Shown: piece after piece, positions 36,071 through 46,815 of the stretch | How positions within the stretch are numbered: position 1 is the stretch's first letter | How the letters are laid out: every line of letters starts with the position of its first letter | Assembly (NCBI GenBank): GCA_006503535.1 | Contig: QYRS01000008.1 | Coordinates: forward strand, 1,488,001 to 1,552,000 | Direction of reading: 5' to 3' | Source: Arthrinium phaeospermum | Taxonomy: Eukaryota > Ascomycota > Sordariomycetes > Amphisphaeriales > Apiosporaceae | DNA length: 64,000 bases | The notes under the pieces: model-generated | The model's input: the letters and a program-made list of their open reading frames with translations, nothing else | The model's database searches: none | Told to the model about the DNA's origin: nothing | Made by a program: the position numbers and the translations under genes

Positions 36071-37346
36071 TAGGATGGGGGAGGGGGTTTGCAAAGCGGA
36101 AAAGGGGCAGACAAAAGAAAAGCGAAAGGAAAGACATCAAACTCACATCCCCACTAGGATCCCCCGAAACCGCAAAGTGCCCATACTGGTGCAACCCGTA
36201 AAACCCCTCCGTGTCCGTCCCCGTATTCTCGACCCCCGCCTGGAACCCCGCGATGCCCGCCTGGCCCGTCGCGGCGCCCGTCAGCAGCTCCACGGCGCGC
36301 TCGTCGCCCGCCCACTTCTGGCCCAGGGCGTTGGAGATGTCGTGGCGGATGCAGCGCGGCTGGTACGAGAACTTGGGCCCCGCCGTCACGAATTCCGAGG
36401 TGGGGACCGTGGCGGAGATGTTCATCATGACGCCGGCGTAGGGGCCGGTTTGGACGCAGCCGCCTGGAGGGGAGGATGGACTGTTAGTGGACTGGGGATT
36501 TATGGAAGGGAAAATAGCGATGGGAGAGGGAGAGGGGAGAGGGAGAGGGGAGAGGGGAGAGGGAGAGGGGAGAGGGGAGAGCTTACCGCCGACGCCGGCT
36601 GGGATGCAAAGGAGGCGGCTGGGTAGTCCGACGGCGCAACCGTGCTTGGCGTAGACTCCGTTGCCGCCTTGGGAGGTCGGGCTTCCATCGAGGCTTATTG
36701 TCCGTTAGTGCCATGAGGTCAATATGCTTTTCTGGGTTGTGTCCAACTTACTACGGCGAGTTGATCAGGTCCTGAGCACTCTTCCCATGGTTCCAGTACG
36801 GTAGATATCCTATTGTCCAGAAGGCCAGTCAGTTTCTTCCCCGTCTCGTATAAGTAGGCCACCGGGTAGATCAGACATACCTTTGTACCCGCACTCATTC
36901 CGCAAAGCCTGCTCAAAGTTCCACGAAAAGGCCCGGTGCCAGTGCAGGAAGTAGCCCGAGTTGTGGATGTAGGGTGTGTTGTTGATGTGCGCCGCCACGA
37001 AGTCGTCGTAGCGGGACCGGGCGCCGGGCACCTTTTCCGGGTCCACGGTCGCCGGCTTGGCCATCAGGCACTGGACGGCGCGCGTGTACTCGAGCTTCTC
37101 CGCGTCCGAGAGCGTCGAGTACTCCCGCCGCACGGCCCAGTCGTCCGGGCCGCACGTCTGCGCCACGCCCTCCTTGGCCAGCGTTTGTTTGAGGCTGCCG
37201 TCCGCGAGGGCGCGCTTCAGGTTCGCCAGGCTCTGCGCGGCGAGCAGGTCGGAGCCGTGGGTCGGGGCGGGCGTCCACGAGGAGACGAGGGGGGTCCTGG
37301 CCAGGAGGAGGAGGGAGAGGGTGAGGAGAAGGCCTTGCTGCTGCAT
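35737..37346 (-). CDS. Secreted short tyrosinase / catechol oxidase-type polyphenol oxidase
   Basis: Five exons (37346-36881, 36809-36752, 36693-36587, 36463-36147, 35991-35737) encode 400 aa of a type 3 copper enzyme oxidising phenols to quinones. A signal peptide (GLLLTLSLLLLARTPLVSS) indicates secretion. The CuA histidines are H120, H128 and H137 in the pattern AAHINNTPYIHNSGYFLHWHR. CuB is in GLHQYGHF and NEPLFWVHHGQVDRLWWIWQ. Tyrosinase landmarks YLPYWNHGK and FYNSPNEPLF flank introns. The product ends soon after CuB, so it lacks the C-terminal latency domain and belongs to the short fungal class found in Aspergillus and thermophilic Sordariales. Intron 3 holds a GGGAGA-rich tract and intron 4 a GA microsatellite; exon 3 uses an AAG acceptor. 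The start at 37346 is chosen for the signal peptide. Monophenolase versus diphenolase activity cannot be told. Confidence 0.92.
36039..36068. repeat. GA microsatellite in tyrosinase intron 4
   Basis: About 14 GA units lie inside the intron 35992-36146 and read as CT on the coding strand. Confidence 0.85.
36520..36581. repeat. GGGAGA-rich minisatellite in tyrosinase intron 3
   Basis: An uninterrupted purine tract of GGGAGA and GGGGAGA units, with a roughly 16-base higher-order period, fills the 5' half of intron 36464-36586. On the coding strand it is a C/T tract immediately after the donor. Confidence 0.85.
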
Positions 37347-39113
37347 CTTGGCTTGGTAACACACGCACACTTGATCTGAGGCAAGCCACAAACAAGGAAG
37401 AGGGGAGGTCCGGTTAGGAGAAGGAGCAGGATCGATAGGCTGAGGATGCTCTGGAAAGAATTAAGGGCATATTTGAAACGGACAGCGCAGATCTATTATA
37501 CGGATGTGTTTTCTTTTTCGACCTTTCTTCAGGCCCGAAAGGTCGCACTGCATATGTCACTCCCAAGGGCTGCAACCCAAGATTCTGTCACGGCACGGCT
37601 CCCTCCATTGAGCGAAATGACCCACGCCGCCCTGCATACCGTGCCGCACGGGTTTGGTTGCCGGTTCGGGTCTCTGTGGCTCATGCAATTTCATTGCCCT
37701 AGGCCACACACACCCTGTGCCAAGGGCCTCACCGTCAGATCCATATTGAGTCTAGAACATAATATGGTAAAGTAGGTAAGTACTACGCCCATCGGCAACA
37801 AGACTCCGCGGCACAGGCGGCCAGCTCTTGCCGGCTCCTGGCTAATGAGGTGCTCGAGGGGTACAGCTGGGCGTATGTGCGCGCGGACTGGAATGCGACG
37901 ATCCTGCGTCGAAGCGAGATATAGGACGCATGGCAGTGGGGTGTTGCCAGATGGGCCACGAGAGCTCTCCATGAATCAAGTTAATGTACCGTCCCGCCGG
38001 GTCGCACAAAGTTCGAAATCTTACGATGGCCACAAATATCCTCTCCCTAGATGGGTACACACTGATGGCAACAGACGGACCGAGCTCAATAGATGGGCTA
38101 GATCTCCGAACACAACTCCGCCGCCGAGTGGTGGTCATGGCGACGAGTTGGCTTGTGACATGCTCCGGCGCCGGAGACCCATTAATTATGCTTGGCTCCT
38201 CCAAATGCCAACTCTAGACTCGTCTCTCTTGATTTCCCTAGGTACAAATATATAGACAATCTATTATTTCTTTTTCTCGATTTGACAGCTTTGACATATG
38301 CATTAAGTGCCAGCGCCAAGATCCAGGGTGTCTTGTTGGCCCCTGTCACCCTCGCATGGTTCCCGGGGTACGGCCCTGCAACTGTCCATTCTGCAACCAA
38401 TCGGGTCCCGGAACGGGCGCCTCATCCCAGGAAGGAATCCCTCGGCACCACCCGGATGCTCCCACCCTGGGCTACCGGTGAGCATGGGAATAGGTATTGT
38501 TGATTTGTGACGGGACTGTAGGATTTGACCTTCAGCCGGCGGCGAGTTCATGCCCAAGTGACACGTCTGAACCTGTCTGTAACCGAATGTCTCGGTCAGG
38601 TCGAGGACCGATGCTACCTCGCGGAAGCTGCACCCAAGAATGTGGCTGCGAACTGAAAGGTCCTGGAACCAACAAAATGGCGTGCCTGGCACAGACAGCT
38701 CAAGCGGGTGAAGACGATGCGACCGCGAGGAATGCGTGGTTGGCGGTCGTCGCATCGGAGGCATGTCATGTGCAGAAGAGTTCCGCCAAGCAAGACGAAG
38801 TGCGCAGGATATGAGAGGAAGGGGAAAAAGACTTCGGTTCGCGTCCTGGGCTGCGTTGGATGCGACGCCATCCACAGCGAGAAAAATAACCGGCTGGTAT
38901 TACGTGCAATGTTATGTTCCAGAAACACTCTCGATGATACTGACGCCCGGTAGCTTTTTGCTTCGTGTAGACGACATAGAGCATTGATTCCCCTTATAAT
39001 AATCTGGCCGTGTCCTCAATGCGCGCACCTGCGATCGTCAAATTACCCCCGTGCTTCCTCAATTACTGACCGACGACCCCTTGCTTCGACTCCTCCCTCA
39101 AGGAACCACAGCC
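37347..39113. other. Divergent intergenic region, nothing recognised
   Basis: About 1.8 kb between the tyrosinase start and the membrane-protein start, so it should contain both promoters. ORFs on both strands are short and overlapping, and none has recognisable content. Confidence 0.45.
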
Positions 39114-40572
39114 ATGGCGGCGTTCACTTCCAGCAGTCCTGACGCGAAACGAGAAGATGCCGATCCTGTCGACTCTAATGCGCCTATGCTGCTGGGCCTG
39201 GCCATCTCCTTCGCAGGCCTTTCGACCATCATTGTAGCGTTACGATGCTGGATCCGTCATTTCTGGCTCCATGCCTTTAGTATAGACGACATGGTCATGA
39301 TAGGTGCCCTGGTACGTTATCCAAGCGAACTATCCATCAATCCACCTCTCCCCTATTTCGGTTGCTGACGATTTGCCGTCGCCCGTCCCCCCCAACGACA
39401 GGCCATGGCCATCTCCACCACCGCCTGCTTCATCCGCATGACCCAGCACGGCGCCGGCCGCTGGCCGGCCGACATCCCCGACGCGCAGCAGGAGGGGCTG
39501 CGCTACTGGTCCTACATCATCGGCCCGCTGCTGACGACGGGCATCTGCCTCGTCAAGATCTCGCTCGCCTTCTTCCTGCGGCGCTTCGTCCAGCGGCTCT
39601 GGCAGAAGCGGTTCCTGCTGGGCATGGTCGTGTTTCTAAGTGTTTTTGCTGTTTATTCCGTCTGCACGTACGTCTTCGCCTGCGTGCCGCTGCAGGCGGT
39701 CTGGGACCTCACCATCACGGATGCCAACTGCAGGCTGCGGGCGAGATTGAAGGATATCGGCACGGCTAATAGTGGTATGTTTTGCTGGCTCGCTCACATA
39801 CGAGGCTGACTAACGGGTGAACACATAAGTGGTCAACATCCTCACCGACCTGGCCATGGTCGCCTTGCCGGTCCTGGTAGTTCTCGACCTGCAGGTCAAC
39901 CGCAATACCAAGATCTCCTTGGTCCTCATCCTGAGCCTCGGATTGTTGTATGTAAAGCCCCATCCAGGACTAACTAGCCCATATAGCCACCCAGACTGAC
40001 TGACGTACTCTCATACAGTGCCTGCGCCGCGTCAGTGATCCGAGCGGTATACGCGTATAGTATGAACGACCCCGACTACACACGAAGATACGACTTCCTA
40101 ATCTGGTTCAAGTACGTTATTACCACCAAGCCTCATCCATGCCATACAAAACAAAGGATACACTGACATGTTATCGCTCGCTGGCAGCGTCGAACTCCAC
40201 GCCGGCATCCTAGCCGCCTCCCTACCAACCCTACGCCCGCTCTTCTCCAAGATCCTCAAGAGCACCACCAGCTACGGACGTGGCACCGCAAAGCAGCGAG
40301 GGCACGGCGGCACGTACGGGACCGGTACCGGTGGTGGCGGTGGCGGTCAGGGGAACCAGGTCGAGCTGTCCGACATGCGAAACCACCCTTACTACCGGGC
40401 CGGCGAGAGCCCCTTCCAGGCCCCGAAGCCCGGCGCGGATAGCAACCCCAACTACGTCACCGAGATCACGACGACCACCAGGGGAGGAGGATTCGGTGAC
40501 GATAGCAGCGAGGAGTTCATACTTACGCATTCTGCTGGGATAACCAAGACGACCGACATCGTTGTCACGTAG
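39114..40572 (+). CDS. Fungal rhodopsin-like (SAT4-type) integral membrane protein
   Basis: Five exons (39114-39311, 39402-39774, 39830-39947, 40019-40111, 40188-40572) encode 388 aa. Seven hydrophobic segments can be read, with family landmarks LRCWIRHF, FSIDDMVM (the SxDD motif after TM2), YWSYIIGPLLTTGICLVKISLAFFLRRF, YVFACVPLQAVWD, and TDLAMVALPVLVVLDLQ, then IRAVYAYSMNDPDYT. These match the large fungal rhodopsin-like domain family (SAT4/PTH11-related without CFEM). There is no N-terminal CFEM domain. The tail (about 110 aa) is Gly/Thr-rich with NHPYYRAGESPF. Start chosen at 39114 (GCCATGG). All introns are phase-consistent. Proposed roles for relatives include surface sensing; the ligand here is unknown. 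Confidence 0.88.
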
Positions 40573-40807
40573 GTGGGCTGCTGCTGGGTATCATATCTCG
40601 GTAGTTGAGCAATACTATAAAGCGGGTGGGGAAAAGGCTGTGTTTCCGCTGTTCAAACGGTTCAAATCACTAATGACACGGCTCGCATATGAGGATAAGT
40701 TAAGCCGACATCGAGGTCCCACATCCCATTCAAGCCGTAGTAATGAATTCGTGTCCACATGAGCGTGCTTTCTATTGTGTATCAATGTATTTGAGCGTAG
40801 TTTCTCC

Positions 40808-42168
40808 CTACCGGCCCAGGTGCCCGACGACACTGCCGACCATAACGGCGACCTCGCGGTCCCACCCGGCCTTGTCCGTGTCGGTCCGCGCGCCTTTACC
40901 CCCTTGGCCGCCGCGGCGACCGTGCTGGGCGGCTGGCTGCCGCGGATGACGCACTCGCGAATCGCCTCGCCGACGGCGTTCTTGTTCGACTTGAGCGTCC
41001 GCGCCGAGACGCCCCCGCGGTTCATGATCTCCGCGACCCGCGTCGACAGGCTGCCGGCCATGCTGCGCCAGAAGTACGAGGCCAGGGAGCCCGTTTCCAG
41101 GTGCGCCAGCAGGGGGTGGAGCAGGTTCGACTTCTCGGACACGAGCTTTGGGTTGGGTATTAGTGGGTGCGCGGGCGCCTTGGTTCCCTCCAGGATGATC
41201 TCCAGGGCGACAATGTTCTGGCACCGCGCCGACACCTCGGCCAGGGTGCGGTCCAGCGAGGGCAGCGTGGCCAGCGACCGCGCGACCGACGTGATCGAGC
41301 TCTGCAGGGCGTTGCGCAGGTACACCTCCAACGCCTGCAGGAGAAGCTGGGGCGACCAGCGGTCCGGCTTCAGGCCCGAGGTCGGCGAGATGAGATACAG
41401 CGTGACCATGGCCGAGACGGTGCGGGCCTTGGTCTCCTCGCTCTGCGCGAACGTGGCGGTCCCGGTCGCCGTGCCGATCGCAAACTCGCGCATGATCTGC
41501 TCCGACAGGGCCCGCACCGAGCGCTCCACCGGGGCGATGATGCTGTCCTGCAGGCTCTTGATCGCGTTCACCCGCTCCAGGCCGTGGCCTTCCTCCCCGG
41601 GCGCCTTCCTCTCCAGGGTCTCGCGCAGCGAGAGCAGCGTGTGCGCGCACCGCACCAGGGCCCGGTGGTCCTCCTTCTTGCCGTTTGCGCCCGCGCCGGC
41701 GGTCGAAATTTCCGAGTGCTGGACCTCGAGCTGCCGCCCCAATTGGAGGCAACGGCCGACCGCTCTTCCCAGCTTCAGCGTCTCCCATAAGCGCGCGGCC
41801 ACCTGCCGGACCTCGTCTGCCTCGGCATGTTTCTGTATGACCTCCTTCTCCAGCTGTTTGTAGCTCTCGTTTAGGCTCTTGACCTGGTTGTCGATCTCGG
41901 AGATGATTCGCGTGCTGGCTTCCGTCTGCTCTCGGGTGTGCGTCAGCAGCGGTATCGCGGACCGCGTGGTCAGCAGGTCAATGTGCGAGTCGATTTCCTG
42001 AGCGTCGAAGAGCACCTTGGAAAGCGGCGTCGAGAGGTCGAGGGGCGCATCGTTCGGGTTGTTCGTCGCGAGGACCAGAGTGTTGGCGAATGACGCGGGG
42101 CTGAATCCAGGGTCCAGAAACGTCTCGTAGTCGATGTACGACGGTCCGTCTTCCTCGGGGTTTGCCAT
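40808..42168 (-). CDS. cog5: Conserved oligomeric Golgi complex subunit 5; 3' frameshift
   Basis: COG5 is part of lobe B of the COG tether, which supports retrograde vesicle traffic within the Golgi. The ATG at 42168 opens a single long frame beginning MANPEEDGPSYIDYETFLDP, with the N-terminal helical region (SHIDLLTTRSAIPLLTHTREQ, ISEIDNQVKSLNESYKQLE) typical of the subunit, followed by helical repeats to LASYFWRSMAGSLSTRVAEI. The frame stays open past 40808, but the natural end is in another frame: after AAAAKG the neighbouring frame gives DKAGWDREVAVMV and a stop at 40808. The switch point is a run of five C (40899-40903), where one more base would give about 453 aa. Read literally, the protein runs on to about 40615 with a basic, non-conserved tail. 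An assembly error is the simplest explanation. Confidence 0.82.
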
Positions 42169-42566
42169 GGTGTCCCGGAAGGTTGGTGTGGTGAATCAAG
42201 GAGGGCAAGCTGTGCAAGGCGCTTCGCCTTGATTTGGATGCGCGTATGCCAAAAGCTTAGGCATTTGGGAAATGTGTGTTTTGGGATGCTATTCCCAGCG
42301 AGCTCAGCAACGAGTATCCACCCCCACATCAGCCACACGCAGGTCGAAATTCATATAAGCCACGTTGGACACTACCGACTTTCACAACGAAAAGAATGTA
42401 CATGATTTAGGTCTGTCTACCAAATGCAAGCCGGTTTTACAAATTGAATATAATATATGATTTTTGTAATTGTAACTTCAATTTAGAATTTTTTGAAAAC
42501 GGCTAGTGGTGGTATCCGTCTCTAGCCATGTGGAAGTGCTTCACCAATTTGCCATCGTACTTACGT
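42169..42566. other. Intergenic region between COG5 and the HET-domain gene
   Basis: About 400 bp. It contains the COG5 promoter side and the 3' flank of the upstream HET gene, with an AT-rich stretch near 42420-42500. No ORF. Confidence 0.45.
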
Positions 42567-44135
42567 CTAGAAAACGCCCTCAACCGTCACGCCCACGTTA
42601 ATGACAACTTCGCTATCCCTCATTCCAATTGCAGTGGATATAGTAGCCCTACGTCGGCAGCCGGTGATCTCAACCCATTCTTCTACGTTTCTTGAAAAGG
42701 TAGTGCCTTGCTCCTTCTTTACCCGGTCTTCTATAGATAGATCTTCGGTCCACCATTGGTCTCTCAGCCAGAATGTACTGAGCTGCCTGGACTTCCTATT
42801 CCACGAAAGGATTGCCGCAAGGGCCCCAAAGCTCAAATCGTTGCGATAGCGGTAGCACAGAACGGCGAATTTGCTTCGCTCGCTAGGGAACAGGTGGAGG
42901 CATTTGTCCTTAGGATTCCACGACTCCTCTGGCCACACACCGGCAAGGTACATACCCGGAGCACGTATGAGCTCCGTTACCACAAAGCCATACACGCGAG
43001 GCGTCAGGTGGTTCCTTGGAAGACGGATTCTCTGACGAACATATAAATTTATTGGTTCGGGTGCAGGGGAGTTGCTTTCTTCCGCTTCAGACTTGCTATG
43101 CAGTGCGTTGAACACTCGATGCGCATCGACACGCGCGAATTGGTTTCCCTCGAGCCTTTTGAGGAATATTCCAATGGGACTGCCTTCAGGCCCTGGGTCT
43201 CTGCAGTCGAGAAGTGCAATGTAGACATCAGGCTCATCAATATCGGCTCGATGTGGGACGAGATTAAGCCGAATTGAGATCCCCTTGTTGGTGTTCAAAT
43301 AAGGGCGATTCTCGAATGACTTTTCCACGAATGCGATATCAGGAGAATCAACAAACTCCCTCGGGCTAGGGGCCAACAGTCCGGTGTAGGACGAATATGA
43401 ATCATGCTTGTTCTTCCACGCGAACAACGATTGATCATCGGATATCTTCATAATCTCTTCCTGGAGCCGGATGAAGGCCTTCAGGCCGCCCTCTCCATAG
43501 AGCATGGGCATGTTGACGTCGAATATTCCAAGCAAACAGTACGCCATATCTTCAGGCCTAGTTGCCACTCTCCGTGCTGCCCAGCTCATCCTCTGCGCAA
43601 CGCTCGCCAAATTGGGGTCGCACGTGAGAAGAACCTCCTGGCCAATGCCAGATGCCTCGGATAAAAGAACTGCAATGGTTTCTTTGGTAAACATAAACTC
43701 CCAGTTCTTTGAGTAAAAGTGGACGTCTGCAGGGGCGATGAGCTCTTGCAACGTCCATCCCCGGCTCAGCCAACGGCAATTTTGGAATGAAAGGAAGTCG
43801 TAGGCGTCCATGTCATCAAGGTACACGTAGCATCGCCGCGCATTCTTGTACCATGTATACATTGAGTTAATTGCTTCCGACAGCTCGGTTGAACTATCCT
43901 TTTTGATACAGCAAGTATCGACCCAAATGAAGTTCCAGCCGTCAATTACTACCCTGTCGGCGAAATGCTTGACTTTTCGATAGCCTGCCAGTCTGTAAAT
44001 GTCTGGGGCAGGATTGGTCATGTCATCGAAAGTCACTTCTTGACTGCCCCAGGTATGGGACAGGATGGCGTAATCCGGGACATTGCTTTCGTTGAAGTCT
44101 TTCAACCTCAAAGTCGCACAGTCAAGCAAGCGCAT
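42567..44135 (-). CDS. HET-domain protein (heterokaryon incompatibility type)
   Basis: The 522-aa intronless product begins MRLLDCATLRLKDF, the usual opening of HET-E/HET-D-like proteins, so the start is set at 44135 although the frame is open to an ATG at 44216. The HET domain shows all three conserved blocks: YAILSHTWG, then WVDTCCIKKDSSTELSEAINS with MYTWYKNARRCYVYLDD, and CRWLSRGWTLQELIAP. It is followed by the ARRVATRPEDMAYCLLGIFDVNMPMLYGEG segment common in these proteins. There is no NACHT/WD40 region; the remaining 270 aa form a conserved-looking C-terminal region of unknown function. HET proteins can trigger cell death when non-self hyphae fuse; whether this one does is unknown. Only about 180 bp separate it from RMI1. 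Confidence 0.9.
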   Translation of the reverse strand: MRLLDCATLRLKDFNESNVPDYAILSHTWGSQEVTFDDMTNPAPDIYRLAGYRKVKHFADRVVIDGWNFIWVDTCCIKKDSSTELSEAINSMYTWYKNARRCYVYLDDMDAYDFLSFQNCRWLSRGWTLQELIAPADVHFYSKNWEFMFTKETIAVLLSEASGIGQEVLLTCDPNLASVAQRMSWAARRVATRPEDMAYCLLGIFDVNMPMLYGEGGLKAFIRLQEEIMKISDDQSLFAWKNKHDSYSSYTGLLAPSPREFVDSPDIAFVEKSFENRPYLNTNKGISIRLNLVPHRADIDEPDVYIALLDCRDPGPEGSPIGIFLKRLEGNQFARVDAHRVFNALHSKSEAEESNSPAPEPINLYVRQRIRLPRNHLTPRVYGFVVTELIRAPGMYLAGVWPEESWNPKDKCLHLFPSERSKFAVLCYRYRNDLSFGALAAILSWNRKSRQLSTFWLRDQWWTEDLSIEDRVKKEQGTTFSRNVEEWVEITGCRRRATISTAIGMRDSEVVINVGVTVEGVF

Positions 44136-44318
44136 GGCTAAACTTCCTCGGACGGTTGGGTAGTTCGTGAGCGAGAGGGCTCGATTGATGATGGGTGAGA
44201 TGAAGTGAGATGACATGTCTAGGGTGAGATGAGGTGAATTAACACGTCGAGGGTGTGGCGGAACATATGCAAGCGGATCGCTTCAACACCAATCAAATGG
44301 TCTGCAACATCTAGAGTC

Positions 44319-45074
44319 TTATCCGTCGCGGACCTGAGTCTCTATGGCTTCCTTGAGACGCGTCAGACGGCTGTCAATCCACGCCTTCTGCCATGCCTCC
44401 ACCTTCCCACCCAGAATTGTGCAGTTATTCGGCTCGAGCAGGACCATGCCGCGAGCCACGGTGGCACCCTTTTTGAGAAGGATTTTCTCCCCGATATTCA
44501 TCGTGCCAATACCGATGCGCTCAATCCGGTGCAACTCCAGCCCATGGATTTTCTGACCCTTGCAGTCCTGGAGAACCAGGCGATGTGTCGAATTTTTGGG
44601 TGTTGCGCTTGCACCGTTTGCGCCTCTAGCCCCTCCAGGGGCAGATGAGAGCGCCTGCGTCGACGCGCTGCTATAGCTGACCTCGTCATCATCGTCTCCG
44701 CCCGCGGGCAGGCGAATCATTTCGCGACCACGCGTCTGCTCTCCTCGGGCAATGGCCTCGAGCTCTTCGACCTGCTCCCACTTGCTCTTGGTGAGATTGT
44801 CGATGTCCAACACCTGCACTAGCACGTCCCGGCCGAGCTTGGTTTCCACGACCTCCATATTGGACAGATTGGGAGGCAGCGCAGGCGCGCTCGCGTCGAG
44901 CACGGAGCCATTCGTGATGTCCACCACCATCAAGCGTGCTTTGGCCGTCGCGATGAGGGCCTGCAGGGGCGGCATGGGGTTGCGGTTTGGCAGCACGCCT
45001 TGCACCCACTCGAGGGTTGGCATGGGCAAACCTTGGCGCTGAAGGCCGGAGCGGATTTGGACAGCTAGATCCAT
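44319..45074 (-). CDS. rmi1: RecQ-mediated genome instability protein 1 (RMI1)
   Basis: RMI1 is the OB-fold subunit of the Sgs1/BLM-Top3-Rmi1 dissolvasome, which resolves double Holliday junctions. The single-exon 251-aa product has the N-terminal three-helix region (WVQGVLPNRN, LQALIATAKARLMVVDI), then an OB-fold split by a low-complexity acidic insert (GGDDDDEVSYSSAS, then Ala/Gly/Ser). The second half includes THRLVLQDCKGQKIHGLELHRI and IGEKILLKKGATVARGMVLLEP followed by NNCTILGGKVEAW, which are strongly conserved in the family. Length and order match fungal RMI1. It is transcribed in the same direction as the HET gene and divergently from the lipocalin-like gene. Confidence 0.92.
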   Translation of the reverse strand: MDLAVQIRSGLQRQGLPMPTLEWVQGVLPNRNPMPPLQALIATAKARLMVVDITNGSVLDASAPALPPNLSNMEVVETKLGRDVLVQVLDIDNLTKSKWEQVEELEAIARGEQTRGREMIRLPAGGDDDDEVSYSSASTQALSSAPGGARGANGASATPKNSTHRLVLQDCKGQKIHGLELHRIERIGIGTMNIGEKILLKKGATVARGMVLLEPNNCTILGGKVEAWQKAWIDSRLTRLKEAIETQVRDG

Positions 45075-45688
45075 CGCGCGGTCCAGACTGTTGTTAGGTG
45101 AGAAGCATGTGCTACTTCAATTGGATGAAGGACCTTAGGTGCGAAGAGTGCATTCAGCGAATTTTCACATGACGAAGGTAAGGACTTCATAGACTTTTGG
45201 GTTGGGTGAAATTGTGTAGGTGCTTTCCTGCCAAATCTGTAGCGCCCCACGAGTAAACTGGTGGACTGAAGTTGCTCCTTCCGGCGATCCACAAACATCC
45301 GGCTCCGACCCCGACGCACCAACATGCTCGGTCGGAAAGTATATAGTCCATGCGAAGAAGCAATTTCAAGAATAGAGTTGCCATTATTGAGACTTTGACT
45401 TAGTACCGGGATGATTTAGTGCCTACAGAGGCTCTATGGAAATCAATGTCCGCTGTGGCACTAATAGACCACCCTGTCCGTCCTCGGCACCTTGTTTGAC
45501 AAGCCCCTCGTGCATTTAAACTTCGATCAAGCAGTCAGCAACTTCAGACAATGTCTTTGGTATGGCCCATAAGATGGACGAATCCCCGTTGCCAAGTCAT
45601 GATGCATTACCTTTCCACTTGTATCTCCTTGAAGTCTGACGATACCTGACAACCCGTTCAAACTGCTAAGAGTCTAACATCCGTCACC
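45075..45688. promoter_or_regulatory. Divergent promoter of RMI1 and the lipocalin-like gene
   Basis: About 610 bp between two divergent start codons. No TATA element stands out on either strand, and no ORF is credible. Confidence 0.4.
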
Positions 45689-46373
45689 ATGGCAGCCCCT
45701 TCAGAAGTCACCATCCACAACCTCAGTGGAGAATGGTTATTTGTAGGTTTGATACACCCAATCTTCATAATACCTGGCCCCAATGATTCCCAATATCGCC
45801 AGATCAGTACTTACCGTAGTTGCTTCACAGAACAAGAGCATGTCGGACGACATGAACGCGCTGATGGAGCTTCAAGGCGTGCCCTGGCTGGTGCGCAAGG
45901 CCGCATCCATGATGAACGTGACGGCGCGCCTGACGCAGACGACGGACGCCGCGACGGGCACGGGCTCCATCACCATCGAGACGGTGGCGACGGGCGGCTT
46001 CAAGGGCGAGACCAAGACGTACAAGCTGGACGGGTCCGAGATGCGCAGCGAGACCAAGTTCGGCGTCACCCACGTGCGCGCCCGCTGGCTCAACCTGTCG
46101 GAGCGCGACCAGCCGCGCAGCATGGGCGCCGAGGGCGGGCCCCTCGACCCCTACCTCGTCGAGGACTGGATCGAGGAGCCCTGCGAGAAGCTCGAGGGCA
46201 AGCCCGGCTACGTCCAGGTCTACGTCGTCCAGGAGGGTGGCGAGGGCACCGCCGAGCAGGTCTTTGGGTTCTGCATGATCGACGGCAAGAGGTACCACGT
46301 CCAGAAGACGGTGGCTACGAAGGAGAACAAGACGGTGAAAGTACGGGCAGTCTACGAATGGAAGGGCCAGTAA
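45689..46373 (+). CDS. Small lipocalin / fatty-acid-binding-like protein
   Basis: Two exons (45689-45742 and 45831-46373) encode 198 aa. An N-terminal VTIHNLSGEWLF joins NKSMSDDMNALMELQGVPW across the intron, followed by alternating beta strands (TARLTQTTDAATGTGSITIE, GETKTYKLDGSEMR) and a C-terminal VKVRAVYEWKG. The N-terminal SGxW motif and the run of amphipathic strands resemble fungal proteins annotated as lipocalin or cytosolic fatty-acid-binding-like beta-barrels. No signal peptide is visible, so it is probably cytosolic. The ligand is unknown. Exon 2 has GC-rich codon use like its neighbours. Confidence 0.75.
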
Positions 46374-46815
46374 TGGAGGTTTCCGAGGTAGTCCATGGAT
46401 GAGGTTGTGTTAGACTGATAGAAATTGCACCGAATGAACTTCGAACATTTCAACCGTCAATGTTTACTGAATAATAGCAGTCACGATTGAGATGTCTAAG
46501 TCTGATGAATTGGTAGTGTTAGCCTGTGCCACAGTGGCTTGACCACTGAGTTGGTCCCTGAAACTAAAGATCAGGTCCACTGTTGCCAGCAGCTCAGCTC
46601 GGTACTTGCGTGTTAGCTACAGGGTACACCGGAGCTACGTCTAACTGCTTGCATTGCGTTGCCCCTACTCCCATCTCATCATCCATCTTAATTTCGCATT
46701 TCAGAGCTCAGCAACGCATGCCGCAAGCCAATTAACCGCTCGTTAACTTCCTATCTACTCTTTACCGAACAATAACCCCGTTTGCATCTTTGGTTGCGAA
46801 CCCCCGTCCCCCAAA
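46374..46815. other. Intergenic region between co-oriented genes
   Basis: About 440 bp carrying the 3' flank of the lipocalin-like gene and the VPS51 promoter. No ORF or repeat of note. Confidence 0.4.

Noticed and set aside
40775..41863. 362-codon ORF antisense to COG5
   Set aside because: Composition shadow of the COG5 coding sequence with no recognisable content.
44136..44216. 27-residue extension of the HET-domain protein
   Set aside because: HET proteins of this type start at MRLL; the extension has no conserved content, although it remains possible.
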